In this document: piece after piece, positions 1-11,031 of the stretch | How positions within the stretch are numbered: the first letter of the stretch is position 1 | How the letters are laid out: each line of letters starts with the position of its first letter | NCBI RefSeq assembly: GCF_027943255.1 | Contig: NC_072894.1 | Coordinates: forward strand, 130,067,601 to 130,131,600 | DNA length: 64,000 bases | Reading direction: 5' to 3' | From: Anastrepha obliqua | Lineage: Eukaryota > Arthropoda > Insecta > Diptera > Tephritidae | Program-made: the position numbers and the translations under genes | The notes under the pieces: model-generated | Seen by the model: the letters and a program-made list of their open reading frames with translations, nothing else | Databases searched by the model: none | Told to the model about the DNA's origin: nothing

Positions 1-817
1 TACAGGGTGGTGTAATTAGAGTCTTGGTTTGACAGCTTTTTAATTCGAGGCCATTTATTTAAAATATTTCAACACATAAGGAAGGTATATAATAATTGAT
101 AAAAAACTGTTGATGTTTTTCTTTCGGAATTCATATTTATTCATAAAAATTAAATTATTTCGCTTGCTTTACATACAGTTCAGTTCAGTTTAGCTTAAAA
201 AACAAATTTATTCATTTGAAAACTAGCTTTTTTTAATTTTTTTTAGTATTTAGTAGGTACACCACCTTTGCCCGGTGGTTTTTTGATTCCTTCCATGCCT
301 TCATCAACTCTTTTTTTATCGATTTTGCGTCAGTCACTATACTTAGTCGAATTTTTCTCTCTAAAAGCCCCCAAACATGCGCTCCCGGATGTAAGTCCGG
401 ACACTGCGGCGGTCAGTGATGGTAAATGTAGGGAAAATTCCCTACATGTAGGGATTTTTGTCGAAAAATGTGGGTGTAGGGAAAAGAAGGACAGATTTTG
501 TTAAATACTGTAAATGTAAGGAATTTTTAAGAAGGAAGCCGGATTTTTTTTGTAATAGCGGGAAACATTAGAAAAGTTCATTTAAAATAAAAATCCGCAG
601 TAAGGTTTCATGCCAGACTTTTTTTCTTTATGGTAGAATACTTTTAAAAGCGCTAATACGGCAACATTACTGTTTTTTTTCTTCATTAACGCTAACGCGA
701 TATTTTCTTCGCGCGAAAATTGTTAGTTTTCTGGTGCTTTTCACTTTTGAAGTAAGTTTTCAAATAATTTAGTTTTAGCTTTTTTTATATTTAAAATGCA
801 TATATGTATACTTATAT

Positions 818-1939
818 ATGAGTTTCCCCTCTTCGACTGACTCTTCGGAGGAACACCAGAAAAAACAATGCAAGTATCGGAAACAAAAGTTCAATAACAA
901 GTGGCTTGACGACGACAATTTTAGTGGCTGGTTAGAAGCTGTGGCTAACGATCCATTCAAATGAAAATGCGCTGCGTGCGACAAAGTTTTGAAGTGCGGC
1001 AAGTCTGATTTTCAGAAGCACGCCGAATCAGAAATGCACCAAAAAAATATGAAGGCAATAAAAAATACTCGTACGGGTTGGTGTCGAAATTCTGTATGTA
1101 CAAAATTCGGCTTTTTAAAATTCTGCTTTTTAAAATTCTGCTTTTTTAAAATTCTGCTTTCTAAAATTCTGCTTTCAAAATTCTGTATTACAAAATTCTG
1201 TATTAAAATATAATGTTATATAACAATGTTAAAGAGGTAATGTAATCATTTAATTTATTATTATTATTTTTTTTATTATTATTCGAGATATTAAATAAAA
1301 AATAATAATAATAATAATAATTTTTTCTTCAGTTTCGATAGAATCTACAGTATTTTTGCGTAGAACTCTTCTAAACAAAACGACAACTGCGAAGAATTAT
1401 TAAGAAAAGAAATGAATTAAGTCACACTACATATTTAAAAAGAATTCCAAAAAATATTGTAATTGGCTAAACTAAAATATTGTTGTCGCTTAAACATATA
1501 CATATGTATGTATATTTTTGGAATAAATGTTTATTTTGTTACTTCTTGTATGACTTGAATAAAACAGAATTGTTCGCATTAAACATGCAGAATTTTGAAA
1601 AAGCAGAATTTTAGAAAGCAGAATTTTAAAAAGCAGAATTTTAAAAAAGCAGAATTTTAAAAAGCAGATTTTTTTTGCAATTTACAGAATTTTGCCATCC
1701 AGAATTTTGTAATACAGAATAATGACACGCTCCCTACTCGTACTTCTAAAATAAACAGATTTTTTTAAGAAAAAATCGAGTAAACCAAATGGTTCCAGAA
1801 ATTTCCATTTAAGACTTAGCATGTTGTTCGCTGAACATAATGTCGCGCTGCAAGTGGTGAACCATTTAATCCCACTCTTAAAAGAAACCGTGCCGGATTC
1901 TGAAAAAATAAAAACTCTGCATTGCTTTAAACAGATCTG
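818..1939 (+). pseudogene. hAT transposase fragment with BED-like zinc finger
   Basis: From the ATG at 818 the frame encodes a polar N-terminus, then NKWLDDDNFSGWLEAVANDPF. An in-frame TGA at 962-964 interrupts it. It resumes with CAACDKVLKCGKSDFQKHAE and a further MH, a C-x2-C...H-x5-H zinc-finger pattern typical of BED/ZBED-like hAT proteins. The foldback insertion breaks the frame after about 1074. Downstream, around 1815-1930, another frame reads LSMLFAEHNVALQVVNHLIP, a segment that usually follows the finger in these transposases. The DDE core and dimerisation domain are absent. The stop, the insertion and the missing core make it non-functional. Confidence 0.7.
1075..1734. mobile_element. 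Foldback / Mutator-like non-autonomous element with repetitive TIRs
   Basis: An exact 9-bp duplication, TACTCGTAC, flanks the element at 1066-1074 and 1735-1743. The left end starts GGGTTGGTGTC and the right end, complemented, GGGAGCGTGTC. Both then run into tandem copies of a roughly 15-bp unit, AAAATTCTGCTTTTT: about eight copies at 1084-1206 and, inverted, at 1585-1726. The centre is AT-rich and has no coding potential. Nine-bp duplications and long internally repetitive TIRs are known from Drosophila foldback elements and from Mutator-like elements. The assignment is structural only, since no transposase is present. Confidence 0.75.
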
Positions 1940-2749
1940 AATGTAATGAGAAAGTCTAATTTTTAGTCTTTTTGCTGAATTTTTCTTTACATTTGTGTTT
2001 ATAATATAATAAATATGTGTACTTATATATATTTGAAATAAAATTTGTTTTTATTGTAAAATGTCAAAATAGCACCAAGTCCAAAACTTAAGCAATTTCA
2101 ATTTTGACGTTGCAAGTGCCTCATTATAGTGTAAACACAGGAGAAAAAATGTTGGGAATTGTATAGGGAAAATTTTTTGTAAGCGTGGGGAAAAGTAGGG
2201 AATTTTTTTGGGCTGTGTAGGGATTTTTCAAAAAATCATTTACCATCACTGGCGGCGGTGTATTTAGTTGTTTGGGTGCTTAATATAAGAACCATTCTTT
2301 GACGCTTAGCCCAAGACTCGAGAATTCTACTCATGGCCTCAAATGTTGTTCCAATATATTTTTATATTTATATCGGTCATCAGCAAATAAAACTTTAGAC
2401 CAGAAATCAATTCCCTTGCCAATTTGTACCCGTGCAAACTCAAGCCGACAGCGACAGGTGATGAACACTTTTTCCGGATGCCTCGACGATATGTTGGACC
2501 AATTTTAGAGTATTAAGTTCCGACCTTTTGTCGACTTCTCTTAAAATGGAGGTTGCATCACTTCTCGACAGCTTCTTTGGGTGGCCGGTTTGGTTTTTAT
2601 TTTAATACGAATTAGTCTCTTCGTATTGTAGTTTTTAACAATCGTTTGTACCGTTGCTCTACCTTAATTTGCTATTTTTTCGTAGGCAAAAAGTTATGAT
2701 TCGCATTGTGACAGCAGCAAATTCTAACATCTGATTGAAACACCCTGTA

Positions 2750-3835
2750 TATGATGTGACATTGCCCTTGATATAAAGTAAATTATTTGAACTTAACATC
2801 TGTTTTTGATACTTTATGTTATTTTTTTCATGTATACATGCACACATAGGTGTTTAATTTTTTTTCTTCAAAAAATCGCACTGTACGACTAAATTTATTG
2901 ACACAAATTTGTAATTTTACTTGCTATTTATAGTACCTACTGTACGAGTACAAATAAATACTTCTACATATGCACATATTTACTTACTTAAATATACATA
3001 TATATCTGTATGTACACACATTTTTCGGGTATTGTCTCTATGGTAAATACTCCTAAATATTATCAGTGAACTATGTTGGGAAATAAAAAATATGTGTATT
3101 TATTTCTATTTATTAGTGGTATAAGTATACTTGTATATAGTATTATAAATATATTATACCCTCAAGCACATGCGAATGACTAATTTTAAAAAACATTAAT
3201 ACAGTTAGTTGTATAGACAGAATCAAATCGCTCAGCAAACTTTGTCGGGTGAAACTCCGTTGTCAAAATTAAAACACAATGCAATCCCATAGACTATCTC
3301 ACAGATACACAACCAAAGTGACGACGAAGTTCGCCTTACGCCTGCTGAAGTTCGTCGTGAATAGATTTGTTTTTAATTTTGCAAGAGGTGTAAGGAAATC
3401 GTCTTCGCAGTCGTTACCTCACTTGCAGAAACGCCTTGCCTATTGTTTGCATGATATTTAAAACTTTGATATTTTGAATTAATCGAAAAAATGATGATTC
3501 ATCTTTTCACTTTTGATGCGAATTTCGTTTTGGCTCTATTTAACTCGGCGAAATGTTGCGACGAATAGAATTCGACAAGATCGCTCCGTTCGACGAAGTT
3601 CGCTCAGCAATTTTATTCTAGGCGCCTTCGATTCATCACTTCTCTGCTTGCTGTGATGAAAAATTTGCATATGAAAGCAGCAACAAAGTTATCGAGCAAG
3701 ATTCGCCGCTAGCGAGGATGGTTATACCTACTAAAACTGGTATAACTCACTACTTTCAAGGCTGCTAACTCTGTTTCAATAGGCCTCTTCTTTTCGCCAA
3801 GAGTTAGCAAGTGTAACTATATCTACATATGTACA
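2750..3835. other. Intergenic, AT-rich; no gene recognised
   Basis: I see no coding exon or known element here. Short inverted segments (ACGACGAA near 3320 and TTCGTCGT near 3354) and repeated GAAGTTCG words at 3320-3610 hint at an old MITE, but I cannot fix its ends. Confidence 0.4.
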
Positions 3836-5877
3836 TCTTATATATAAAAATGGAGACGTTTTTTTGTGTTCGTTAGTCGCCGATTCACGCCTAAACGCAT
3901 TCACCGATTTCAATCAAACTTTCACAGATCATTGGTATTGGTACATAGATGGTTTATGTGAAGTTTTAAAGAAATCGGTAAAAGTATGCGTGCGTTGTGT
4001 AAGTGTGAAAAATGCAATATTTGCGTGTTTCCCTTATACGGACATTAGGTATACGGAATGAGAATACACGCGAATGAATAGAATATACACAGACATGAAT
4101 AACATTGCTTCGATGTCGAGTGACGTATGCGACTGTATTATTCGTAACGCAATAGTTGTCCTCTCTTTTGTTTCCTTTTTATGCATGCGTGACACGGCAT
4201 CAAAGCACATTGCTTTTTTTTAAACTGGAAAAATATTTTGAGCTTCATTTGAACGTTTTATGATTTAGATAAAATAAAAATTCGTTAAATATATTTGATT
4301 CCATTAATAACCATAAGACTGTATTTTTCGAAGTTCAAAGCCGACGAGCAAAATGTAAAAAATAAATCCTCCCGTATGTATATATACTCGAAAAAGTTAT
4401 GCTAACACTTTTTTCATGCATTTAGGTAGTCAATTTTATATGGGCAAACGTACGTTTACGAGATAAAGGTATAGCGCTGAAGACAAATGCTCAGGATATA
4501 GTACAAAAATGCATATTTCACATAGTAATATTATCATTGTTAAAAGAGAACAAGTTTGTATTAGGTAATAATTAAATAATGCAACCTTATGTTCTGCTTT
4601 GACGAGTGGAAAAACCAAAATAAATAATTATATTTGTATGTGTGTTTAAAAGAGTTGGATTATTTTGTGAGTGTAAGCGGTTTCAAAGCCAAAGAATAGT
4701 TGCAACATTAAAAAATTGCTGAAACACATTTTCATTTAACAACTAAAATAACAAATATGAGCAAAATATGTACTTTCTTCAATTTTCTTCTGTTGCCAAC
4801 TTTCTGAAAAACGTGAATTCACCGCGATGCGATACAGAAACAAAAAGACAGCGACAGCGCGCAGAGGGTTTAGAACAATAATATAAATTTGTATCAAACA
4901 ACGCATTAAATAGTCATTTTAGTATACTTTTGGTGTTTACTTATTCAACTAAATGCATGTATTAGTTTTTCTTTAAGAAATTAATCTAAAATTTGCAACT
5001 TTTTTTTTATGATTTCTAAAGATTACTTTATTTTTGCCCAAGAGCAACCTTGCGTACAGAAAATTGTGTTGTACCTAAAACTTCACCACTATAAACTTGG
5101 TCCTTATAAAGGACTTTCACCACAGTTTGTTTACTGGATATACTGAGGTCAAAATAATCAGCTGTATCAAAACCATTTGATGAGTGGTCAACAATTTTAA
5201 AGTGCGTTTTTCATTGTTGTTTTTTTTTTTTTGGGAAAAAATGTATAAAAATAAAATATATTGTGCGTAAAATTTTAATAATCAGTGAAAATAAAAAAAC
5301 GGTGGTTTCGTTGTTGTTGTTAGCGATTGTAATGCACATTGTGAGTTTTTCATGTTTTTTTGATTAAATTCAAATGCGAATAAATGATATCGGTCGTCGG
5401 TCGCGTAGAACGCAAAATAGATCAAATGAAAGGAAAAATCAATCACAAGAAGAGCGAGAAATTCAAAACCAAAATCAAAGGGAACGTATGGCCAGATCAC
5501 GTTCAGGCCATTCACCTGAAGAACGTATACAACGTAATGAGCAAGATAGATTAAAACAAACACAATAAACAAAGCACAAGGACAATCGCTAGAATTATGC
5601 GGAATGGACTTAGAATATCCATGCTTTTCCCACGGACAATTATATGTATCATGTTCACGTGTAGGAAAACCATCAGTTCTGTTTATTTATACCACAACTC
5701 AGGGCAAAACAAAAAATGTAGTTTACGAAAAGGCTTTGCGTTAGTTTAAGTTTAAAATTAACATTAATTTTATATTCTAAAAAAAGAATAAATACACATA
5801 GAGTGAATTTAAATCGAGTGTTCATTATTCATTCTTAATTTTGATATGCCTAGCGAAGCAGGCGGAGGGTCCGCTAC
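3836..5877 (+). mobile_element. Helitron, internally deleted
   Basis: The element begins with TC after a host A (3835) and ends at CTAC before a host T (5878), matching Helitron insertion between A and T; the usual 3' end is CTRR, so CTAC is slightly off. The 5' segment carries TATATATAAAAATGG and then ACCGATTTCAATCAAACTTTC, which resembles 5' ends of insect Helitrons. The 3' end is GGGTCCGCTAC after a short TAGCG...CGCTA inverted pair. It encodes the C-terminal end of a PIF1-type helicase (5568-5744), the strongest evidence. At about 2 kb it is far shorter than an autonomous Helitron. Confidence 0.8.
5374..5744 (+). pseudogene. Helitron Rep/helicase remnant: basic N-terminus joined to PIF1 C-terminus
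   Basis: The frame from 5374 to 5568 encodes a 64-residue Arg/Gln/Glu-rich segment (RERMARSRSGHSPEERIQRN) of the kind found near the N-terminus of insect Helitron proteins. It ends in TAA at 5566-5568. From 5568 another frame reads NKAQGQSLELCGMDLEYPCF, then SHGQLYVSCSRVGKPS and a KNVVYEKALR end with TAG at 5742-5744. This is the PIF1/RecD helicase C-terminus, with the motif VI region QLYVSCSRV. The HUH nuclease and helicase motifs I-V are missing, so a large internal deletion joined the two ends. It cannot encode a working Rep/Hel. Confidence 0.8.
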
Positions 5878-7560
5878 TATAAATATAAAGTATCCATGTA
5901 CAAAAAAAATTGCTTCTCGGAATAGATTTATCTGTAAATCAAATGTTTCTTCATACCAATAAAGTAGTCTCTTGTCTATTTAGGCCAAGTAAGTATGATA
6001 AGAACATATCGCTCATTTACTTCAATAATGTCATAATCCAACAAGCATTTTTTTTAGATAAGTATGCAGACACGACCATAAGCACTTCTTTTATGTTGTG
6101 TAAAAATTTCATGGTGATATCTAGTAACAGCGCCTCATTATATGAAAATAAGTATTTACTTTTACACAGCGAGGCATAGTAGTTTGACATTTTTCCAGCC
6201 GTTGATCACGATATTTTTGTTTTTTGAGTTATGACACTATTGAAATAAATACGCGATGTGTACGCTTCGATAACTGAGTATTGGACCACGAAATGTTCGG
6301 TTGAGTGTGCATTATTGCTATTGTTTTTGCCCGCAGTACTTGAAAACAGAATGAGCAGATGTCTTACCACAACAGTAAATCCATAAAATGATTACATATG
6401 GAGTATATTTTCCATTCTGGAAGGAAGACGTTATCAATACGTATGAACACCATTTCAATAGGCACTTATTTGATACATACAGTAGCGGACATTAACATTC
6501 GGATAAGCAGTCGGCATGCACATTTTTGCCCGCAAGGCACAAGATTCAGTTAAAGTATTGATTTATTTTTAGTGTCAATTCACTAATTGACCCTTCAATG
6601 CCTAATTCAAGAAATGTAAAATAGAGCAGCACAAAGAAAAATTCAGTATTCGAGATATGGGTGCTAAGACTAAATTCAGCCCAGCCAGTTTCTCCTAAAG
6701 CGAAAATGGAGCTAAGAGTTGTGAAAGGCGCCAGTTCAAGGCAAGCTGGTTTCATAGAGTACATCGGCTTACAGCATCTTTTTAACATGCTGATTAGATG
6801 AGGAGGGATTTCAATGATTATTACAATGAAGATAAGAAATTTGAACGAAAGTCGAACTTAGCTCTGCTGGCTTGAAAGTTTGATGAAACCCACTTTTGAT
6901 TACAAAAACTCATCAAATAGGTTTCAACATGAATAGTAAAATGACATTTTCCCAACGTAGTTCAGTAAAATTACTTTAATAAAATAGTAGTTTGTCTTCA
7001 AGTTTACTTTTCTTTAAAGTAAAAATTATAAATTACTCGAATTTCCACGTTGAACTGGCCAGGTAATGATAGAGCCTCAAACATACTCGTGAATGTTTGA
7101 CACATCTTATGGGCAAGGGTATCAAAGAAGAGGTCTAAAAACTGACTTGAGTTATCGGTCCCTCGAAGCATGACTTGGAAACAATCATAAATTACATCCT
7201 TACAAGCCAATGCCAAATATTGAAAGAAAACGAAATCCCAAATCCTCGGTAGAGACTAATAAGCGCAACTGTATACCTATGTAAATGTATGTATGTAATT
7301 CCAGACAAGCATACCGAAAGGTAAAGGTTTTGATACCTAATGCGCATGAGTTGCTCACATGGCAGTGCAGATAAATTAATACTGCAACATTGTTTGTGTT
7401 TTGCTACGAAGTTTTCACTACAAATAGCAAGCGGTATAAGGTAGTAGTCTGGTAACTTACACGTTTTTTGAGGCCATGTTTGGGACATTTTTTGGAAGGG
7501 AAAATAAAATTCCACCGGTTTGATTTTCTGATATGTTATTAAAGGTATCAGAAGGTGTAC
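5878..7560. other. Intergenic; no gene recognised
   Basis: No exon, RNA gene or complete element can be supported. The open frames here are short and lack family features. A Tc1-end-like string, TACAGTAGCGGAC, sits at 6478-6490 without a clear partner. Confidence 0.4.
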
Positions 7561-7574
7561 AAACAATTTTTTTT

Positions 7575-8430
7575 TTATATTGTTCCAATCTTCAAAAGGA
7601 TCTCAAACATCTTCAAGATTGGTGTACCATGAACCACCTACACTTGAATACCGACAAATGCTGCGTGGTTTCATACAGGAAGAAACCCAATCCATTAATC
7701 TTTAATTACTTTTTGAACGATATTATACTTATAAGGAAAGAGGAAATCAAAGACTTGGGCATAATCTTCGATTCAGGACTTACGTTCTCGAAACATATTG
7801 ATTACATTATCTCTAAAGCTTTTTCTATGATTGGATTTTTGCGTCGTAATACGGAAGACTTTTCAGATCCCTTGACTTTGAAAGCACTCTACGTCTCCTT
7901 AATTCGAAGCCGACTAGATTATTGTTCTCTAATATGGAACCCATTCTACCAATGTCATATAAATAAGATTGAAAGAGTCCAAAAAGTCTTTACCAAATAT
8001 GCGTTGTGTAAGCTGCGCTGGCCTAAAGGGCTCCCTAGTTATATAGGCAGACGCAAATTGATTGGACTGCAAAGCCTTGAGGACAGACGAATCTACTTTT
8101 CGATTCTCTTCGTGTATAATCTTTTAAATTTCAATATAAATTGTCGTGAGTTACAGAGTTTAATTACATTTCAAACAAAGCACCATGATTTAAGGCAGGT
8201 TCGTTTATTTGTAGACCAACGGTATAGAACTAACTATGCCCTCAATGAACCAATGGTGAGATGCACTCGATTCTGCAATAATTATCCTAGCCTCGACTTT
8301 AGACTAAGTTTATATAATTTTAGGCAGCAATTGTTTATAATCTTTAATTAATAATTAAAAATTTGTCTAATATAGTCTCTAAGAATTATTTGTAGACTGA
8401 ATAAACGAATAAATAAATAAAAAAAAAAAT
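7575..8430 (+). mobile_element. 5'-truncated Jockey-like LINE, 3' end with poly(A)
   Basis: An open frame to 8351 encodes about 255 residues of the region after the reverse-transcriptase active site. Recognisable segments are LQDWCTMNHLHLNTDKC, IKDLGIIFDSGLTFSKHI and SRLDYCSLIWNPFYQCHINK, close to Jockey/CR1-type ORF2 C-termini. The YADD box and endonuclease lie upstream of the truncation and are absent. The 3' UTR ends in AATAAATAAATA plus an A-run at about 8401-8430. The surviving frame has no stop, so this copy is fairly young, but it cannot retrotranspose. I found no clear target-site duplication. Confidence 0.75.
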
Positions 8431-8984
8431 TTGTACAGTATATTACCAATATATCGCACTTTCAAAATACGTAAAAAACCGAAATTAGAAATTTTCAAAA
8501 TAAGTTACCAGACTACTACCATAAATGCTGTAGGGATATAGTAGGTAAAAATCGTTTTTTATAAGCGCAGGACACACAAATTATAATCTTTCAAAATGGC
8601 GTTCAAATTCATGTCCTTTGGGCGATGTTAATAATGTTTGGTGCAATTTGCTCTACGACCGCCGACTTTAATGACATATTTACATACATACGTAAGATTT
8701 TATATAAAGTACTCGTAGTAAACAAACTTAGCGGTTCTAAGAACCAATTTGTAAACTAATTTACTTATCAATCAGAAAATCCTATTAAACCTTTTAGAAA
8801 ATCTCAAGGGTTCCAAATATTTTACTATTTGCATTGTTTCCGTTCACTTTTTAATACATACATTATTATGTACATTATTCGAGAAATTGAGAAAAATACG
8901 ATTTATATTGAAATACTGTAATACAGGGTCTTTCAAGTTCGAGTTTCTTTTTAAATTCAAATTAAACGCATATTTTCAATGGCA
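8431..8984. other. Intergenic; nothing recognised
   Basis: AT-rich sequence between two LINE fragments, with no supportable feature. Confidence 0.4.
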
Positions 8985-9767
8985 AATCATTATCGGTTTA
9001 TTGAGAAACCGGATTGGTTTGTAAGGGCCCCATGAGGGAAATAAGTAAATGATGAATGATAAATGACACTTTGCAACGGTCTTACAGATGTCGGTTTTCG
9101 GATAAAACTTTCAATGACATTTTGGCGAGTGTGATCTTTTTTTATAACAATGTTCACTCCGCTCGGGTACATACGGGCTCGATAAAACTCTTGTTTTTGC
9201 GCCGTCTCGGCATCTGCTAGCTCGCGCAACATCGACCTTCGCCAAGTGATCTTTGGCCGATCGCGACCTCTGCTCACTAGCGGGCTCCAGTCCAGTGCCA
9301 TTCTCGTGATGCTATCTGGTGGTTTCATAGCCAGCTTGACTAGTCTGTCCGCCTTCGCTTGCATGTCAGTGACTTTGTGAGAGAGGAGACACAGTTGTCA
9401 TCGGCGAAGTTCAGGTCCTCAAGATGTCTGTCTCAAGATGTAAAACTCCATACAATGCCTCTTTTGTGCAGGGTCAATTGGCTCATAACGCCGCCTAGGA
9501 CGATGGCGAAGAGAAGGGGCGACAGGGGACAACCTTGCCTTACAACTTCGTTGGTGGTGAATGGGTCGCTGATGTTGCCGTTGTTAAGCACTGCCAGTTC
9601 GGAGTTCTCGTAAAGGGTTTATTATCTTAGCGGGAACTCCCTTTCTACTCAGTGCCAACCATATTGAGTCCCTTTTGATTGTGTCGAATGCCTTAAGGAG
9701 CGATACATGGAGTCTGCCTTGTATGATCGTGGCTAGAACTTTTTAGGTGGCGTTGAGCAGTGTTATA

Positions 9768-11031
9768 ACGGGTGATCAATTAAGAGGAGTTTTTTTCATT
9801 TGCGTTTTTTTACAGATCGCGCGCGAGTTGTGGCAAACTGTCATCGTGGATTTGTTGAACAGCGTTTGGCATTTCATCATGGAAAGACTCACACCGCAAC
9901 AACGTCTACAAATTGTTCAACTGTATTATGAAAATCAGCGTTCTGTGACAAATGTTTTTCGTGCGCTTAGACCGCATTATGGTCAACATAATCGGCCTGC
10001 CTTAAACACTATTCGACATACCATCAACAAATTTGAATCCGAATATTCATTGGTGGATAATTCTCGACCGAATAGACCACGTCCAGCAAGAAGCATTGAG
10101 AATATAGCGGCAGTAGCAGAGAGTGTACGTGAAAACCGCGATGAATCGATTCGGCACCGTTCTCAGCAACTTGGACTGTCGTATGGAACAACTTGGTCAA
10201 TTTTACGGAAGGATCTTCATTTAAAAGCACACAAAATACAGCTCGTACAAGAACTAAAGCCAAATGACCTTCCTGCACGTCACCGTTTTGCTGATTGGGC
10301 TCTTAAAAAGATTGAAGAAGATCCGCTGTTTTCGAGCAAAATTTTGTTCAGCGATGAGGCGCATTTCTGGCTCAATGGTTACGTCAATAAGCAACATTGC
10401 CGTATTTGGGATGAAGAGCAACCAGAACAGGTTCAAGAGCTACCTTTACACGCAGAGAAAACAACGGTCTGGTGTGGTTTATGGGCTGGTGGAATCATCG
10501 GTCCATATTTTTTCAAACATGATGATGGCCGCAACGTAACTGTGAATGGTGCTCGCTACCGTACCATGATGTCGGACTTTTTGCTACCTGAAATTGAATC
10601 TAATGATCTCTACGACATTTGGTTTCAACAAGACGGAGCCACTTGCCATACAGCTCGTGAAACAATGACTTTATTGAGAAGTCATTTCGGAGAGCAGCTG
10701 ATTTCACGTTTAGGACCTGTGAGTTGGCCACCAAGATCTTGTGATATCACACCTTTGGACTTTTTTCTTTGGGGATTCGTGAAGTCCAAGGTTTATGCTG
10801 ATAAACCAGCTACGATTGAAGCTCTGGAAGCCAACATTACGCGTGTTATTCACGACATACCAGTCGAAATGCTCGAACGAGTGATTGAAAATTGGACCTT
10901 CAGAATGGACCACCTTAAGCGTAGTTGCGGCCAACATTTGAATGAAGTCATATTCAAAAAGTAAATGTCAAAGAATGTCCTTTCAAATGATAAATAAAGG
11001 TTTTGAACATAATTCATGATTGATCACCCGT
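9768..11031 (+). mobile_element. Full-length rosa-type mariner (D,D41D), copy 1
   Basis: The ends are ACGGGTGATCAAT at 9768 and its complement ending at 11031, between TA dinucleotides (9766-9767 and 11032-11033). The element is 1264 bp and carries one open transposase gene. Copy 2 at 57300-58604 is nearly identical but keeps about 40 more bases just inside the right end, so copy 1 has a small 3' non-coding deletion. It is inserted in an antisense LINE. The D,D41D catalytic spacing matches what I recall for the rosa subfamily of tephritid mariners. Confidence 0.9.
9879..10964 (+). CDS. Mariner transposase, D,D41D (rosa subfamily), intact
   Basis: This 361-residue cut-and-paste transposase starts at the ATG followed by ERLTPQQRLQIVQLYYENQ, the first helix of the N-terminal DNA-binding helix-turn-helix (about residues 1-110). 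I chose this ATG because the open frame upstream is the transposon's own leader and the same start is conserved in copy 2. The catalytic core shows SDEAHF with D159, QQDGATCHTA with D252, and CDITPLDFFLWG with D294. That gives 92 residues between the first pair and 41 between the second pair, counting to the PLD aspartate (D289 would give 36). No stop or frameshift is visible. It would act in the nucleus on the flanking inverted repeats. The enzyme looks intact, but activity is unproven. Confidence 0.9.
   Translation: MERLTPQQRLQIVQLYYENQRSVTNVFRALRPHYGQHNRPALNTIRHTINKFESEYSLVDNSRPNRPRPARSIENIAAVAESVRENRDESIRHRSQQLGLSYGTTWSILRKDLHLKAHKIQLVQELKPNDLPARHRFADWALKKIEEDPLFSSKILFSDEAHFWLNGYVNKQHCRIWDEEQPEQVQELPLHAEKTTVWCGLWAGGIIGPYFFKHDDGRNVTVNGARYRTMMSDFLLPEIESNDLYDIWFQQDGATCHTARETMTLLRSHFGEQLISRLGPVSWPPRSCDITPLDFFLWGFVKSKVYADKPATIEALEANITRVIHDIPVEMLERVIENWTFRMDHLKRSCGQHLNEVIFKK

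Larger units (their letters stand above)
414..2251 (+). mobile_element. hAT-superfamily transposon, internally deleted
   Basis: The terminal inverted repeats are CAGTGATGGTAAATG at 414 and its complement ending at 2251. An exact 8-bp target duplication, GCGGCGGT, flanks them at 406-413 and 2252-2259. An 8-bp duplication with CAGTG-type ends is the hAT signature. Inside are pieces of a zinc-finger transposase. Removing the later insertion at 1075-1734 and its duplication leaves only about 1.2 kb, too short for a full transposase, so this is a deleted, non-autonomous copy. Both subterminal regions are dense in GTAGGGA-type motifs. Confidence 0.85.
1..2749 (-). mobile_element. Tc1-like DNA transposon relic (outer shell of a nest)
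   Basis: The ends read TA-CAGGGTG at the left (1-9) and CACCCTG-TA at the right (2741-2749), as expected of a Tc1/mariner element between TA dinucleotides. Read on the minus strand, the pieces 260-405 and 2260-2520 resemble a Tc1 transposase. One frame gives FWSKVLFADD around the first catalytic Asp. Another gives a degenerate TPPQCPDLHPGAHVWGLL, where a working enzyme would have NPIE, so the final Glu is lost. The frame is broken and the middle of the gene is missing, so it is dead. The hAT element at 414-2251 splits it inside the TPPQ..PDL coding segment. Confidence 0.75.

Noticed and set aside
6478..6490. TACAGTAGCGGAC as a Tc1 end paired with 5868-5877
   Set aside because: The partner is part of the Helitron 3' end; only ten bases match, without inward similarity.
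9747..9878. Upstream extension of the mariner open frame
   Set aside because: It begins inside the LINE before the TIR; the conserved ATG at 9879 is the real start.
10024..10937. Antisense and alternate-frame ORFs over the mariner
   Set aside because: They are shadows of the transposase gene, repeated identically at 57580-58469.
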